Origin: AP-15 sp963762575
GTDB lineage: Bacteria; Pseudomonadota; Alphaproteobacteria; ATCC43930; CGMCC-115725
Direction of reading: 5' to 3'
Assembly: GCA_963762575.1 (NCBI GenBank)
Contig: CAVXLL010000001.1
Coordinates: 744,001 to 808,000, forward strand
Length of the DNA: 64,000 bases
Under the pieces are notes generated by a model, which had not been told where the DNA came from, ran no database searches, and saw only the letters and a list, made by a program, of their open reading frames with translations. The translations under genes were made by a program, and so were the position numbers. Below are positions 19,409 to 28,145 of the stretch, in pieces. Each line of letters starts with the position of its first letter. Within the stretch, counting starts at the first letter, position 1.

Positions 19409-21100
19409 CGAGCGCCCGGCCCGCTGCGGCGACAACCGATGAGCCACCATCTCGCGCAGAATTCGACGCTTGATCTTGCGGTTGCTGGCGAGCGGGTCGT
19501 TCCACCACCAGCCGCCCTGCTGCATCGCTTCGGCGGCGGCAACGAAGCGGTCGGCGACTGCCTGGTAATCGGCTTCGGTGTAATTCAGACTGAAAATGAG
19601 CCTGCCGGTGCCGACCCAGCTCAGCGCCAGGCCTTCTGCCCGCAGATAGTATTGGAACATCCAGTTATAGGCGGAAGGACGCGTGTAACAGACCGTCCAG
19701 ATCGACGACAGGTTCGCCACCTGCACCGGCAACCCGGCATCGCGCAGCCGCCGATTGAGCACCGTGGCGCGGCGATTCCAGATTTCGTCGAGGCCGCGGT
19801 AGAGCCCGAAAATGCCCGGTTCTTCGAGGCGCCGCAGAAATTCGTTCATCGCCGCCATGACGTAGGGGCGCGAGTTGAACGTGCCGCGGGCAATGCAGAC
19901 ATCCGCCGGTCGATCCTCGCGGAAGCGCTTCATCAGAAGCTTTCGTCCGCACACGACGCCGATCGGCAAGCCGCCGCCGAGAGTCTTGCCGTAGGTGACG
20001 AGGTCGGCCCGGACGCCGAAATATTCCTGCGCGCCGGCCGGTGCGAGGCGGAAGCCGACGAAGACCTCGTCGAAAATCAGCACGATGCGGCGTTCGGTGC
20101 ACACCGCCCGGAGTTGCTTCAGCCAATCGGCATAGGCCGCGCGATCGAAATGCGCCTGCCTGACGCTGTCGACCAGCGTCGAGTTGGCCGGAGCGGAGCT
20201 GTTCGGGTGCATGGTCTGCACCGGATTGACGAGGACGCAGGCGATGTCACACCGGCTGCGCAGCACGCGCAGCGACGCTTGGGACATGTCCTTCAGGGTG
20301 TATGTTTCATGCGTCGGCACCGGGTTGCCGACGCCCGGCTGCACATCACCCCACCAGCCGTGATACGCGCCGCAAAATCGCACCAGATGGGTGCGCCTCG
20401 TATGGTAGCGCGCGAGCCTGACCGCCTGCATGACGGCCTCTGTTCCGGACATATGAAACGAAACCTCGTCCATGCCCGACAGGCGCACGAGGCGCGCGGC
20501 ATTCTCGGCCACCAGCGGATGATAGGGGCCCAATACCGGGCCGAGCGTATGCACGCGCTCGATGCCGCGATCGATGCAGTCCTTGTAGAAATCGTAGCCG
20601 AACAGATTGACACCGTAATAGCCGGTAAGATCGTAGAACGAATTCCCGTCGAGGTCGGTCGTTGCGACCCCGGACGACGATTGCAGAAACGCGCCGACCG
20701 GCAAGTGCTGCCGTACATGACGGCTGAACTGGAACGGGACGCGGTAAGCCTCGGTGAACTGCAGATCCGAGACCAGTTCGGTGGCCTCGGCCGTCAGCTC
20801 CAATGTACGGGCATACCGGTTGCGGTAGAGATCCGCCAGCCGCGCAAAATCGGCGCGCCGCTGCGCGACAACGGCATCCGGAACGGCGTCGGCCTTGAAG
20901 ATCTGCGATTCGTCGTATTGGTAGAACGGCACCAGCGACGCGACGAAACGGGCGATGCGCGAGTGTCCGGCGAGCGATCTGTGCTTTGCCTTAGACAGCT
21001 CCAGCCGCGCCTTCAGGCTGATCGCCGACACCGCCAAACCCATGGCACCCAGGCTGCAAGCGGCGGCGGTAGTGATTGCCGCCTCCATGAATGCAGTCAT
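19400..21100 (-). CDS. Class III PLP-dependent aminotransferase with N-terminal membrane segment
   Basis: 566 residues, about 130 longer than a typical glutamate-1-semialdehyde-aminomutase-like enzyme. The extra N-terminus starts with a hydrophobic TAAACSLGAMGLAVSAISL helix, which would tether the enzyme to the membrane. The fold-type I core shows SGTEAVMQAVRLAR, FCGAYHGWWGD, LIFDEVFVGFR (Asp for the pyridine nitrogen) and the PLP Lys in TYGKTLGGGLPIG. The substrate is unknown. Neighbouring phosphatidylserine decarboxylase and glycosyltransferase genes suggest an amino-group transfer on a lipid head group or its precursor. Its start lies only about 24 bases from that of the divergent psd gene. 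Confidence 0.85.
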   Translation of the reverse strand: MTAFMEAAITTAAACSLGAMGLAVSAISLKARLELSKAKHRSLAGHSRIARFVASLVPFYQYDESQIFKADAVPDAVVAQRRADFARLADLYRNRYARTLELTAEATELVSDLQFTEAYRVPFQFSRHVRQHLPVGAFLQSSSGVATTDLDGNSFYDLTGYYGVNLFGYDFYKDCIDRGIERVHTLGPVLGPYHPLVAENAARLVRLSGMDEVSFHMSGTEAVMQAVRLARYHTRRTHLVRFCGAYHGWWGDVQPGVGNPVPTHETYTLKDMSQASLRVLRSRCDIACVLVNPVQTMHPNSSAPANSTLVDSVRQAHFDRAAYADWLKQLRAVCTERRIVLIFDEVFVGFRLAPAGAQEYFGVRADLVTYGKTLGGGLPIGVVCGRKLLMKRFREDRPADVCIARGTFNSRPYVMAAMNEFLRRLEEPGIFGLYRGLDEIWNRRATVLNRRLRDAGLPVQVANLSSIWTVCYTRPSAYNWMFQYYLRAEGLALSWVGTGRLIFSLNYTEADYQAVADRFVAAAEAMQQGGWWWNDPLASNRKIKRRILREMVAHRLSPQRAGRSSG

Positions 21101-21123
21101 TATTCCATGATTTTTTCAAGAAT

Positions 21124-21993
21124 ATGACAATGCGAGCAGTATCCGCCAAACCGCCGCTGTGGGACGACATCAGTTTTCTGCTGTCGAACCGTATCCCACG
21201 TCAGCTGGCGAATCGGTTTTTCGGTTGGTTCAGCCAGATCGAGGCGCCGCTGCTGGCGCGAGCCTCGATCGCGATCTGGCGACGGTTCGCCGATCTCGAC
21301 CTGAGCGAATCGCAAAAGCAGAACTTCACGAGCTTGCACGCATGCTTCACGCGGGAGCTGAAACCCGATGCGCGTCCGGTCGACCCCGACCCGCATATTT
21401 TAGCCAGCCCCTGTGATGGCATCGTCGGCGCCTGCGGACGAATCGACCGGAACGAGCTGATCCAAGCCAAAGGATCTCCTTACACGTCGCAGGATCTGCT
21501 GATCGACCCGCAGCTCGTCGAACTCTATCACGATGGCCAATACGTCACGCTACGGCTGACGCCCAGCATGTACCACCGGTTTCACGCGCCCCACGACTGC
21601 ACCGTCGACAAGGTCACTTACATTTCCGGCGACACGTGGAACGTCAATCCCAGCGCGCTCGACCGTATTGCCAAGCTCTTCTGCAAAAACGAGCGCGCAG
21701 TCATTCCCACGATGCTCCGCCCGTCCGGCGTCGTGATTACCCTGGTGCCGGTGGCCGCGATTCTCGTCGCCAGCATCCGCCTGCATTTTTTGGACGTCCT
21801 ATTGAATATGCAGTACCGCGGGGAAGCTGAAATTCCTTGCCGGGCCTTATTCAGCAAAGGGCAGGAAATGGGATGGTTCCAACACGGGTCGACCATCATC
21901 GTATTTGCACCGAAGGGCGTCGCCCTTTGCGGCTCGGTTGAGGAGCGTGCGGTTATCCGTATGGAACGACCGCTAATGCGGCTGGCGTCTTGA
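21124..21993 (+). CDS. psd: Phosphatidylserine decarboxylase proenzyme
   Basis: About 289 residues. MYHRFHAPHDCTVDKVTYISG is the conserved centre of the family, and the C-terminal FQHGSTIIVFAPKG contains the G-S-T at which the chain self-cleaves to form the pyruvoyl group; HGST replaces the commoner LGST. The product converts phosphatidylserine to phosphatidylethanolamine, the substrate of the PmtA enzyme encoded upstream. Starts at 21091, 21124 or 21130 are possible; none has a strong ribosome binding site, and the earliest would overlap the divergent aminotransferase gene. The stop overlaps the start of the glycosyltransferase gene (TTGA). Confidence 0.88.
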   Translation: MTMRAVSAKPPLWDDISFLLSNRIPRQLANRFFGWFSQIEAPLLARASIAIWRRFADLDLSESQKQNFTSLHACFTRELKPDARPVDPDPHILASPCDGIVGACGRIDRNELIQAKGSPYTSQDLLIDPQLVELYHDGQYVTLRLTPSMYHRFHAPHDCTVDKVTYISGDTWNVNPSALDRIAKLFCKNERAVIPTMLRPSGVVITLVPVAAILVASIRLHFLDVLLNMQYRGEAEIPCRALFSKGQEMGWFQHGSTIIVFAPKGVALCGSVEERAVIRMERPLMRLAS

Positions 21994-23021
21994 GTGGCAC
22001 GGGCGAGATGCGAATACTGATCGCTACCGACGCATGGTCGCCGCAGGTCAACGGGGTCGTAAGGAGTCTCCAGTCTCTCGCCGCCAATGCGCGCAAGCTG
22101 GGTGCTGAGATCGAGTTTCTGACGCCGGAAGGCTTTCCGACCTTTCCCTTGCCGACCTACCCGAGCATTCGCTGCGGCATCCCGACCCGGGGAGAAATCG
22201 CGCGCCGGATTGAGCTTGCGGCACCCGATGCGCTGCATATCGCCACCGAAGGACCAATCGGGCATGCGGTGCGGCGCTACTGTCTCGCGCAAAAAATTTC
22301 CTTCACGACGAGCTACATGACCCGCTTTCCTGAATATATTTCGGCGCGGCTGCCGGTCCCCGTGTCATGGAGCTACGCCGTGTTGCGCCGCTTTCACGCC
22401 GCGGCGGCGGTGACGATGGTGTCAACCCGCTCATTGCTCGATGAGCTTCGCAATCGCGGTTTTGCGCATCTGGCGATGTGGACGCGCGGCGTCGATACCG
22501 ACCTCTTCCGGCCCGAGCGCGCCGCGGCCATCGACCTGCCCCGCCCGATTTTCGTCAGCGTCGGCCGGCTGGCGGTGGAAAAGAACCTAGCGGCCTTCCT
22601 GGCGCTCGATCTGCCTGGCTCGAAGGTCGTCATTGGCGACGGGCCGCAGGCGGGCGAGCTGCAGCGCCGCTTCCCTAGTGCCCACTTTCTCGGCCAGATG
22701 GAACGGGAAACCTTGGCTTCCTATATCGCGGCGGCAGACGTGTTCGTCTTTCCCAGCCGAACCGACACATTCGGCGTCGTTCAGCTGGAGGCGCTGGCCT
22801 GCGGCGTTCCGGTTGCCGCGTACCCCGTTCCGGGACCACGGGACGTGATCGGCGGCAGTCCGGTCGGCGTGCTCGACGAGGATCTCAAGGTTGCCTGCCT
22901 CAAGGCACTGATGGTGTCGCGCGCGGCCTGCCGCGCATTTGCGCTGACCCAATCCTGGGAACGCAGCGCATTGCAGTTCATTTCGCACTGTCGGCCATGC
23001 CTGCGCTTGGCGGCGGCATGA
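21990..23021 (+). CDS. Glycosyltransferase family 4, lipid-glycosyltransferase-like
   Basis: 343 residues. MRILIATDAWSPQVNGVVRS is the N-terminal signature shared by MgtA/PimB-like mannosyltransferases and SqdX-type sulfoquinovosyltransferases. SVGRLAVEKNL and FVFPSRTDTFGVVQLEALACGVPV form the GT4 nucleotide-sugar site with its E-x7-E motif. It probably adds a sugar to diacylglycerol or a related lipid at the inner membrane. It starts at TTG inside the psd stop codon or at the ATG 18 bases on, which has GGGCGAG before it. It is in one operon with psd. Confidence 0.82.
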   Translation: MSGTGEMRILIATDAWSPQVNGVVRSLQSLAANARKLGAEIEFLTPEGFPTFPLPTYPSIRCGIPTRGEIARRIELAAPDALHIATEGPIGHAVRRYCLAQKISFTTSYMTRFPEYISARLPVPVSWSYAVLRRFHAAAAVTMVSTRSLLDELRNRGFAHLAMWTRGVDTDLFRPERAAAIDLPRPIFVSVGRLAVEKNLAAFLALDLPGSKVVIGDGPQAGELQRRFPSAHFLGQMERETLASYIAAADVFVFPSRTDTFGVVQLEALACGVPVAAYPVPGPRDVIGGSPVGVLDEDLKVACLKALMVSRAACRAFALTQSWERSALQFISHCRPCLRLAAA

Positions 23022-23037
23022 CCACATCGCCCGAGAC

Positions 23038-23793
23038 CTAACCCATCGCCGAGAAGCCGCCATCGACCGGGATCGCGGCGCCGGTGATGAAATCGGAGGC
23101 GGCAGAGGCGAGGAAAACGGCGATGCCGGCTAGGTCCTCGGGGACACCCCAGCGGCCGGCCGGGGTGCGGGCCAGCACCCGCTCGTGCAATCCAGTGACC
23201 TGCTGGCGGGCGTCGCGCGTCAGCTCGGTGTCGATCCAACCGGGCAATACGGCGTTGACCTGGATGTTGTCCGCCGCCCAGGCAGCGGCGAGCGACTTGG
23301 TCAGTTGGACGAGGGCGCCTTTGCTCGCGGCATAGGGCGCGGCGTAAGCTGAGCCGAAGAGGGCGAACATCGAGCCGATATTGATGATCTTGCCGCCGCC
23401 GCTGCGCTTCAGGATCGGGTGGGCGGCTTGCGAGCACAGAAAGGCGCCGGTCAGGTTGGTGTCGAGCACGGCATGCCATTCGGCCGTGGTATAGGTCTCC
23501 GGCGGTTTTCGGATCGAGGTCCCGGCGTTGTTGACGAGGACATCGAGCCGGCCGAACCGCTTCTCCGTCTGGTCGATCATCGCGCGGCACGAGGTCTCGT
23601 CGGCGACATCCAGCGGGATGAACGCGCTTCGGGCGCCGAGCTCGGCCAGCGCCGCCTCGGCCTTTTCGGCGTTGCGCGCCGCCACCCCGACGCGGGCGCC
23701 CGCTGCGGCGAGCCCGCGCGCCATGCCGAGCCCGATCCCTCCGTTGCCGCCGGTGACGACGGCGACACGTCCGGTTAGATCGAACATGGTCAT
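23038..23793 (-). CDS. Short-chain dehydrogenase/reductase (SDR family)
   Basis: 251 residues from an ATG with GGAGAT six bases upstream. Cofactor motif TGGNGGIG, NNAG, catalytic Ser in NIGSMFA and YAASK are all present in standard spacing, and the C-terminus ends ITGAAIPVDGGFSAMG. A classical NAD(P)H-dependent oxidoreductase of gluconate-dehydrogenase or 3-oxoacyl-ACP-reductase style; the substrate cannot be read from sequence. It is divergent from the FkbM methyltransferase gene. Confidence 0.88.
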   Translation of the reverse strand: MTMFDLTGRVAVVTGGNGGIGLGMARGLAAAGARVGVAARNAEKAEAALAELGARSAFIPLDVADETSCRAMIDQTEKRFGRLDVLVNNAGTSIRKPPETYTTAEWHAVLDTNLTGAFLCSQAAHPILKRSGGGKIINIGSMFALFGSAYAAPYAASKGALVQLTKSLAAAWAADNIQVNAVLPGWIDTELTRDARQQVTGLHERVLARTPAGRWGVPEDLAGIAVFLASAASDFITGAAIPVDGGFSAMG

Positions 23794-23830
23794 TAGAAAT
23801 CTCCGACAAGAGCCCGGCGATCTGCGCCCC

Positions 23831-24706
23831 ATGATGGCCCTGCTCAAGGGGCTTTGGAAGTTTCGCCCGCCGGGCGGACCGGAAATGCCCGGGGCGCGCC
23901 TCATCCGGCGTTGGCGCGAAAAGCGCCTCCTCCGCCGGCTGGAACAGGACTGGCCCGGCGGGCTGGTGCTACACCGTACCGGGGATCTCGTTCATGTGCC
24001 GAGCCCGCTCGACGCCCGCGGCCGGCATGCCCTGCTCCATCCGCCCTATGTGCATCCGGCGGTCCTCGGGTTTCTGCAGCCCGGCTCGGTTGTGATCGAC
24101 GTCGGCGCCAATCTCGGCGAGTGGGCCGTGCCTTTCGCCCGCAAGGTCGGCCCGGCGGGGCGGGTCCTCGCGATTGAGCCGGCGCCGCGAAGCGCCGCCG
24201 CCCTCGAAGCGACCGTCGCCGCCAACGCCCTGCGCCAAGCGGAGATCATCCGCTGCGCGGTAGGCGAGCACGACGGCGTCGCGCAATTTGCCGTGCCGGT
24301 CGTCACATCGGCCCGCACCGACACCGGCGCCGCGCGCATAGGACCGGCTTGTACCGGGCACGACGCTCTGCAGGTCCCGTTGCGCAGCCTCGATTCGCTC
24401 GTTGCAGAGCGCGACCTCGCCCGGCTCGACCTGATCAAGATCGACGTCGAGGGACACGAGCGCCGCGTGCTCGACGGAGCGTCCGCCATCCTCGACCGGC
24501 ACCGCCCGGTGCTGGTGATCGAGACCGGCCATGAGGCGGACGAAGATCGCGCAGCTATCCACGATCGGCTAGCCGGGCTCGGCTATCGGATGCTTGGCAT
24601 TCTCCTCGATTACGGAATGGCGCTGGCCGATTGGCCAGCCTATGTCGCTCTCGACCCGCCGTTTCGCGCCGGCGACGCCCACAACCTGCTGCTCGTCCCC
24701 GAATGA
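23831..24706 (+). CDS. FkbM-family SAM-dependent methyltransferase
   Basis: About 291 residues. SAM motif VIDVGANLGEWAVPFARKVG and RVLAIEPAP are followed by the FkbM hallmark LDLIKIDVEGHERRVLDGA and PVLVIETGHE. FkbM proteins O-methylate hydroxyl groups in polyketides and surface sugars, so a role in cell-surface glycans is possible. Two adjacent ATGs at 23831/23834 are the probable start; an ATG at 23786 would overlap the SDR gene. No strong ribosome binding site is present. Confidence 0.82.
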   Translation: MMALLKGLWKFRPPGGPEMPGARLIRRWREKRLLRRLEQDWPGGLVLHRTGDLVHVPSPLDARGRHALLHPPYVHPAVLGFLQPGSVVIDVGANLGEWAVPFARKVGPAGRVLAIEPAPRSAAALEATVAANALRQAEIIRCAVGEHDGVAQFAVPVVTSARTDTGAARIGPACTGHDALQVPLRSLDSLVAERDLARLDLIKIDVEGHERRVLDGASAILDRHRPVLVIETGHEADEDRAAIHDRLAGLGYRMLGILLDYGMALADWPAYVALDPPFRAGDAHNLLLVPE

Positions 24707-24718
24707 GGCCCGAGGGCT

Positions 24719-25474
24719 TCAGTCCCCGAGCCTCTTGAGGAAGGCTTGCGCGGCGGCAGGGGCGCGGACTTTCGCGCCATTGATGAAGTAGACGAAGCAA
24801 TTGTGCCCGCCCTGGGCCGAGTGCTGGCGGAAACGCTCGGCCCAACCGTCGAGCGCGTCGGGCGCATAGCCGGTCGGTTCGGCCTCAGTGCAACGCCGCA
24901 AGCGGGCGTAGACGAGGTCGCCGGTGACTGCTTCGAATGCCGGATAGTTGTCGTCATCGACCAGCGCGACAACGACGCGATGCCGGCGCAACAGCTCGGT
25001 GAAGGACGGCGCCGCGAAGCTCGGGTGGCGTACCTCGACGACGTGGCGGATCGCGCGGCCGTCGAGATGCCGCGGCAGCAATTCGAGAAAGGCGGCGAAA
25101 CCGGCTTCGTTGAAAGCCATCCGCGGAGCGAATTGCCAAAGGACCGGCCCCAGCTTGTCGCGCAGTTCGAGCACGCCGGTGGTGAAGAAGCGGTCGATCG
25201 AAGGGCCTGCGGTCGCCAGATCGGAGCGGTGCGTGACAAAACGCGGGCCCTTCAGCGAAAAGACAAAATCCTCCGGCGTCTCGTCGTGCCACCGGCGAAA
25301 GCTCGCCGGCTTTTGCGAGCCGTAGAAGGTGCCGTTGATCTCGATCGCGGTGACCTGGCGGCTCGCGTGGGCGAGCTCGCGCGCCTGCGGCAGGCCGGGC
25401 GGATAAAAGACACCGCGCCACGGCGGAAACACCCAGCCGCCGATCCCGACCCGCGTCCTCGGTGCGGAGCTCAT
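24719..25474 (-). CDS. DUF72 family protein
   Basis: About 251 residues with a TIM-barrel fold. Family blocks VGIGGWVFPPWRGVFYP, AIEINGTFYGSQKPASFRRW, FVFSLKGPRFVTH, GPVLWQFAP and VEVRHPSF are all clear. Function is unknown for the family. It is convergent with the FkbM gene, from which it is separated by 12 bases. Confidence 0.88.
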   Translation of the reverse strand: MSSAPRTRVGIGGWVFPPWRGVFYPPGLPQARELAHASRQVTAIEINGTFYGSQKPASFRRWHDETPEDFVFSLKGPRFVTHRSDLATAGPSIDRFFTTGVLELRDKLGPVLWQFAPRMAFNEAGFAAFLELLPRHLDGRAIRHVVEVRHPSFAAPSFTELLRRHRVVVALVDDDNYPAFEAVTGDLVYARLRRCTEAEPTGYAPDALDGWAERFRQHSAQGGHNCFVYFINGAKVRAPAAAQAFLKRLGD

Positions 25475-25556
25475 CACAGCCCGGAGCTCATTAAAGTTCC
25501 GGGTCGGATACTATGCGGGTCGGGGTCAAATTGGCGGGTCCCGGCTTTGCCGGTCG

Positions 25557-26045
25557 TCAATAAACCCCCTTCAGCGGGGTGGTTTCGCGCTTATCGACCG
25601 GCGCAGTCTCGGCTCCGGTGCTCGGCTGGTAGTCCAAGAGCTTGCCCGACAGGCTCTGCTCGCCGACCACAGCGTTCGGGTCTGGCGTCTGACCGCTGCG
25701 GGCACCGACGTCGGGAAGCCCGTCCTCGGCGCGGCGCAGGCGGAAATCGGGCGCCTGCTTGCCCGGCTCGCCGGGTCCCGCCTGTTCGATGGCTTGGCGG
25801 GCTTGTTGGTCAGGGCTCTTCTCCTGCGGCCGCGCCGCGCCGGGCTGCGGCGGGCGCAGGTCGAAATCGGGCGGCATCGTCAGCGGCGCGCGCGATTCGA
25901 CCGCGAACTCGTCGGGCGCCGATTGTTCGAGCCCGATCGCTTTTTTCAGGTCGGTGCAACCGGAAATCAGCAATGCGCCGGCTAACCAAAGCAAGGGCGA
26001 TGTAAGAAGAGCGCGTGGCGCTCGAAACCTATACCCGCAGGACAT
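25557..26045 (-). CDS. DUF3035 outer-membrane-associated lipoprotein
   Basis: 162 residues from an ATG with GGGAGGG seven bases before. The signal peptide LLWLAGALLISGC ends in a lipobox whose Cys is acylated, and SAPDEFAVESRAPLTMPPDFDLRPPQP is the DUF3035 signature. In Alphaproteobacteria this gene commonly follows lspA, which is fitting because LspA processes lipoproteins. Here the cbtBA pair and one unknown gene on the other strand lie between them. Confidence 0.85.
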   Translation of the reverse strand: MSCGYRFRAPRALLTSPLLWLAGALLISGCTDLKKAIGLEQSAPDEFAVESRAPLTMPPDFDLRPPQPGAARPQEKSPDQQARQAIEQAGPGEPGKQAPDFRLRRAEDGLPDVGARSGQTPDPNAVVGEQSLSGKLLDYQPSTGAETAPVDKRETTPLKGVY

Positions 26046-26181
26046 GGCACAAATCCCTCCCCACCCCGTTTCTTTAATGCGCTTCCCGCCCACTAAGCAA
26101 GCCACCCGCCAATCCCGACGCTGGCGGACAACCGTCCCATCGGGTAAACGGATCGAAATCACCCCAGCCACGGATACGATC

Positions 26182-26376
26182 ATGCAAACGCACATCATCG
26201 GCTCCCGACCGGCTACCAACTCTCAGACTGTGCCTCGGTCCGATACTCTCGGCGCGGCGGTGTTCGCTGCTCTCCTCGGCGTTTTCGTGATCTGGGCGGT
26301 CGGATTTTCGCATATCGACATCGCCCATAATGCCGCTCACGACGTGCGCCACTCTGCCGGCTTTCCGTGCCATTGA
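26182..26376 (+). CDS. cbtB: CbtB family cobalt-transport small subunit
   Basis: 64 residues with one transmembrane helix (AAVFAALLGVFVIWAVGF) and the C-terminal His/Cys cluster HNAAHDVRHSAGFPCH diagnostic of CbtB, a presumed metal site. CbtB and CbtA are predicted cobalt importers, often under a cobalamin riboswitch. I found no B12-box or convincing cobalamin riboswitch in the 135 bases upstream. Confidence 0.9.
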   Translation: MQTHIIGSRPATNSQTVPRSDTLGAAVFAALLGVFVIWAVGFSHIDIAHNAAHDVRHSAGFPCH

Positions 26377-26382
26377 ACGGGC

Positions 26383-27084
26383 ATGGCTGTTTTTCGCAGG
26401 CTGGTGTTCACGGCACTGTGCGCCGGGTTGTTGTCGGGCGTCTTTGCTACCGTCGCGCATCAGATCGCCACGGTGCCTCTGATCCTGCAAGCCGAAACCT
26501 ATGAAGAGGCCTCAGAGCACGCGATGGCGGCCGCGCACGAGACCACCGGCGCATGGGAACCGGAAAACGGCGCCGAGCGCACGGCCTATACTCTGCTCGC
26601 GGATATCCTGACAGGGATCGGGTTTGCGCTTCTGCTGAGCGCCGGCCTAACTCTGCGCGGCGGCGAGGTCGGTTGGCGGCAAGGGCTTCTTTGGGGCCTG
26701 GCCGGATTTGCGACATTCACTGTCGCGCCGAGCCTCGGATTGCCACCGCAATTGCCCGGAAGCGAAGCCGCACCGCTGCTCGACCGGCAGCTCTGGTGGC
26801 TCGGTACCGCTGGTGCGACCGGTTGCGCCCTTGCGCTGTTCGCCTTCACGACCCGAGCGCGCTGGGCGCTTCTCGCGGCGCTTCTGATCGTATTGCCCCA
26901 TCTTTACGGCTCACCCCAGCCCCTGGAGCACATCCCGGTCACGCCCGCGGCTCTTGCGCATCGGTTCATCGTTGCCGCGACGGTGGTAAATCTTCTCTTT
27001 TGGCTGATCCTTGGGGCATCGACGGGCTATTTCCACGAGCGCCTACAGCCGCGGCTCAATTCTGCAGCGCGCGCCGCTGCGTGA
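26383..27084 (+). CDS. cbtA: CbtA family cobalt-transport membrane subunit
   Basis: 233 residues with about five transmembrane segments. The N-terminal LVFTALCAGLLSGVFATVAHQI, a loop with HAMAAAHE and GFATFTVAPSLGLPPQLPG are typical CbtA features. It is six bases downstream of cbtB, so the two form one operon. Inserted between the DUF3035 gene and lspA on the opposite strand. Confidence 0.9.
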   Translation: MAVFRRLVFTALCAGLLSGVFATVAHQIATVPLILQAETYEEASEHAMAAAHETTGAWEPENGAERTAYTLLADILTGIGFALLLSAGLTLRGGEVGWRQGLLWGLAGFATFTVAPSLGLPPQLPGSEAAPLLDRQLWWLGTAGATGCALALFAFTTRARWALLAALLIVLPHLYGSPQPLEHIPVTPAALAHRFIVAATVVNLLFWLILGASTGYFHERLQPRLNSAARAAA

Positions 27085-27096
27085 CCGAGCCTAGTA

Positions 27097-27669
27097 GTGC
27101 TGCCGCGAAACCCCAACAGCAAAATACTCGCCGGTGTCCCTGTTGCGCTGCTGTGGGCGGGCATCGCGGCGAGCGTCGCCCAGGAGCTGCCCTCCGGCGG
27201 ACGGTCAATCCCGCCGGTGCGGCGCGCCGTCACCGGGCAGATCGAGGTCGTTCCGCCAGACGCCGTTACGGGCCGACCGAACGCCGCACCTGCAGCCGCC
27301 GCGCCCAAACCCAGCTCGCCCAGGGCCAGTCGGGATAGTGCGGCACCCGCAGTTCGGAGTACTTCCGCGCCACGATCGCCGGCCGGACCACATCCCGTGA
27401 TCACGGTGACCCCGAATGCACCAAGAGTGCCGGATACAACCCCGCGCGGCGCTATCGTGGCGACTTATTCGGTCAAGCTGAGCGACAATTCTCCATTTAT
27501 CGGGGCCGTGCGATTCGGGCCGCCCTACTTCGACAACAAGGGGAAATTCGCCCTTCGCGACAATCACATCATAATAAATCCAAACGGACCAGGAATTGGG
27601 CCAAACAGGGCCACCGTCACCGACCACATTACTTTAGAGGCGATCCCGGAAACCCGGGTCGGGCGCTAA
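27097..27669 (+). CDS. Hypothetical secreted protein
   Basis: 190 residues from GTG. A signal peptide (KILAGVPVALLWAGIAASVAQE) is followed by a Pro/Ala/Ser-rich low-complexity linker to about residue 115 and a more ordered C-terminal ~70 residues (GAIVATYSVKLSDNSPFIGAVRFGPPYFD). I do not recognise the family. It starts 12 bases after cbtA and may be part of that transcript. Its stop overlaps the stop of lspA on the other strand. Confidence 0.5.
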   Translation: MLPRNPNSKILAGVPVALLWAGIAASVAQELPSGGRSIPPVRRAVTGQIEVVPPDAVTGRPNAAPAAAAPKPSSPRASRDSAAPAVRSTSAPRSPAGPHPVITVTPNAPRVPDTTPRGAIVATYSVKLSDNSPFIGAVRFGPPYFDNKGKFALRDNHIIINPNGPGIGPNRATVTDHITLEAIPETRVGR

Positions 27670-28145
27670 TCGACCCGTCGCGCTTCCCGCCGCAGCAGCA
27701 GGCCGTCCAGCAACATTGCCGCAACGCCGATGCAGATCGCGCTATCGGCGAGGTTGAAGGCCGGCCAATGCACAGCTCCGAGGTGAAAATCGAGAAAATC
27801 GACTACGGCGCCGAGGCGCAGCCGGTCGATGACGTTGCCAACCGCGCCGCCGATGATGAGCCCGATCGCGACCGCAAGGAAGGGGCTCGAAGCGCGGCTC
27901 AGCCAGTAGATCAAGACCGCGACGATCGCGGCGGCTGCAAGGGAAAAGACCAGCGCATTCATTCCGGCGCCGCCGTTGAACAGGCCAAAGCTGATGCCGC
28001 GGTTATAGGTGAGGGCAAGATTGAAGAACGACGTCACGATATCGCGGTCGCCAAAACCGCGCCCGCTGAAGGCGAGAACCGCGAATTTACTGAGCTGGTC
28101 GAGGATCGCGACGACAACCGCCGTGGTGAGACCGCGCGCCAGCAT
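27666..28145 (-). CDS. lspA: Lipoprotein signal peptidase (signal peptidase II)
   Basis: 159 residues with four transmembrane helices. The catalytic aspartates lie in GGAVGNVIDRLRLGAVVDFLDF and FNLADSAI, and NRGISFGLF corresponds to the NxGxAF motif. It cleaves the signal peptide of acylated prolipoproteins in the inner membrane. Its ATG overlaps the ileS stop (TAATG), so the two are translationally coupled, the common arrangement in proteobacteria. Confidence 0.95.
   Translation of the reverse strand: MLARGLTTAVVVAILDQLSKFAVLAFSGRGFGDRDIVTSFFNLALTYNRGISFGLFNGGAGMNALVFSLAAAAIVAVLIYWLSRASSPFLAVAIGLIIGGAVGNVIDRLRLGAVVDFLDFHLGAVHWPAFNLADSAICIGVAAMLLDGLLLRREARRVD

Noticed and set aside
19439..21127. 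A 562-codon open frame on the plus strand
   Set aside because: It is antisense to the well-conserved aminotransferase and has an Arg/His/Asp-rich composition typical of shadow frames in GC-rich DNA.
26046..26181. Cobalamin riboswitch upstream of cbtB
   Set aside because: Expected from the family, but the B12-box and the conserved core pieces could not be found by eye.
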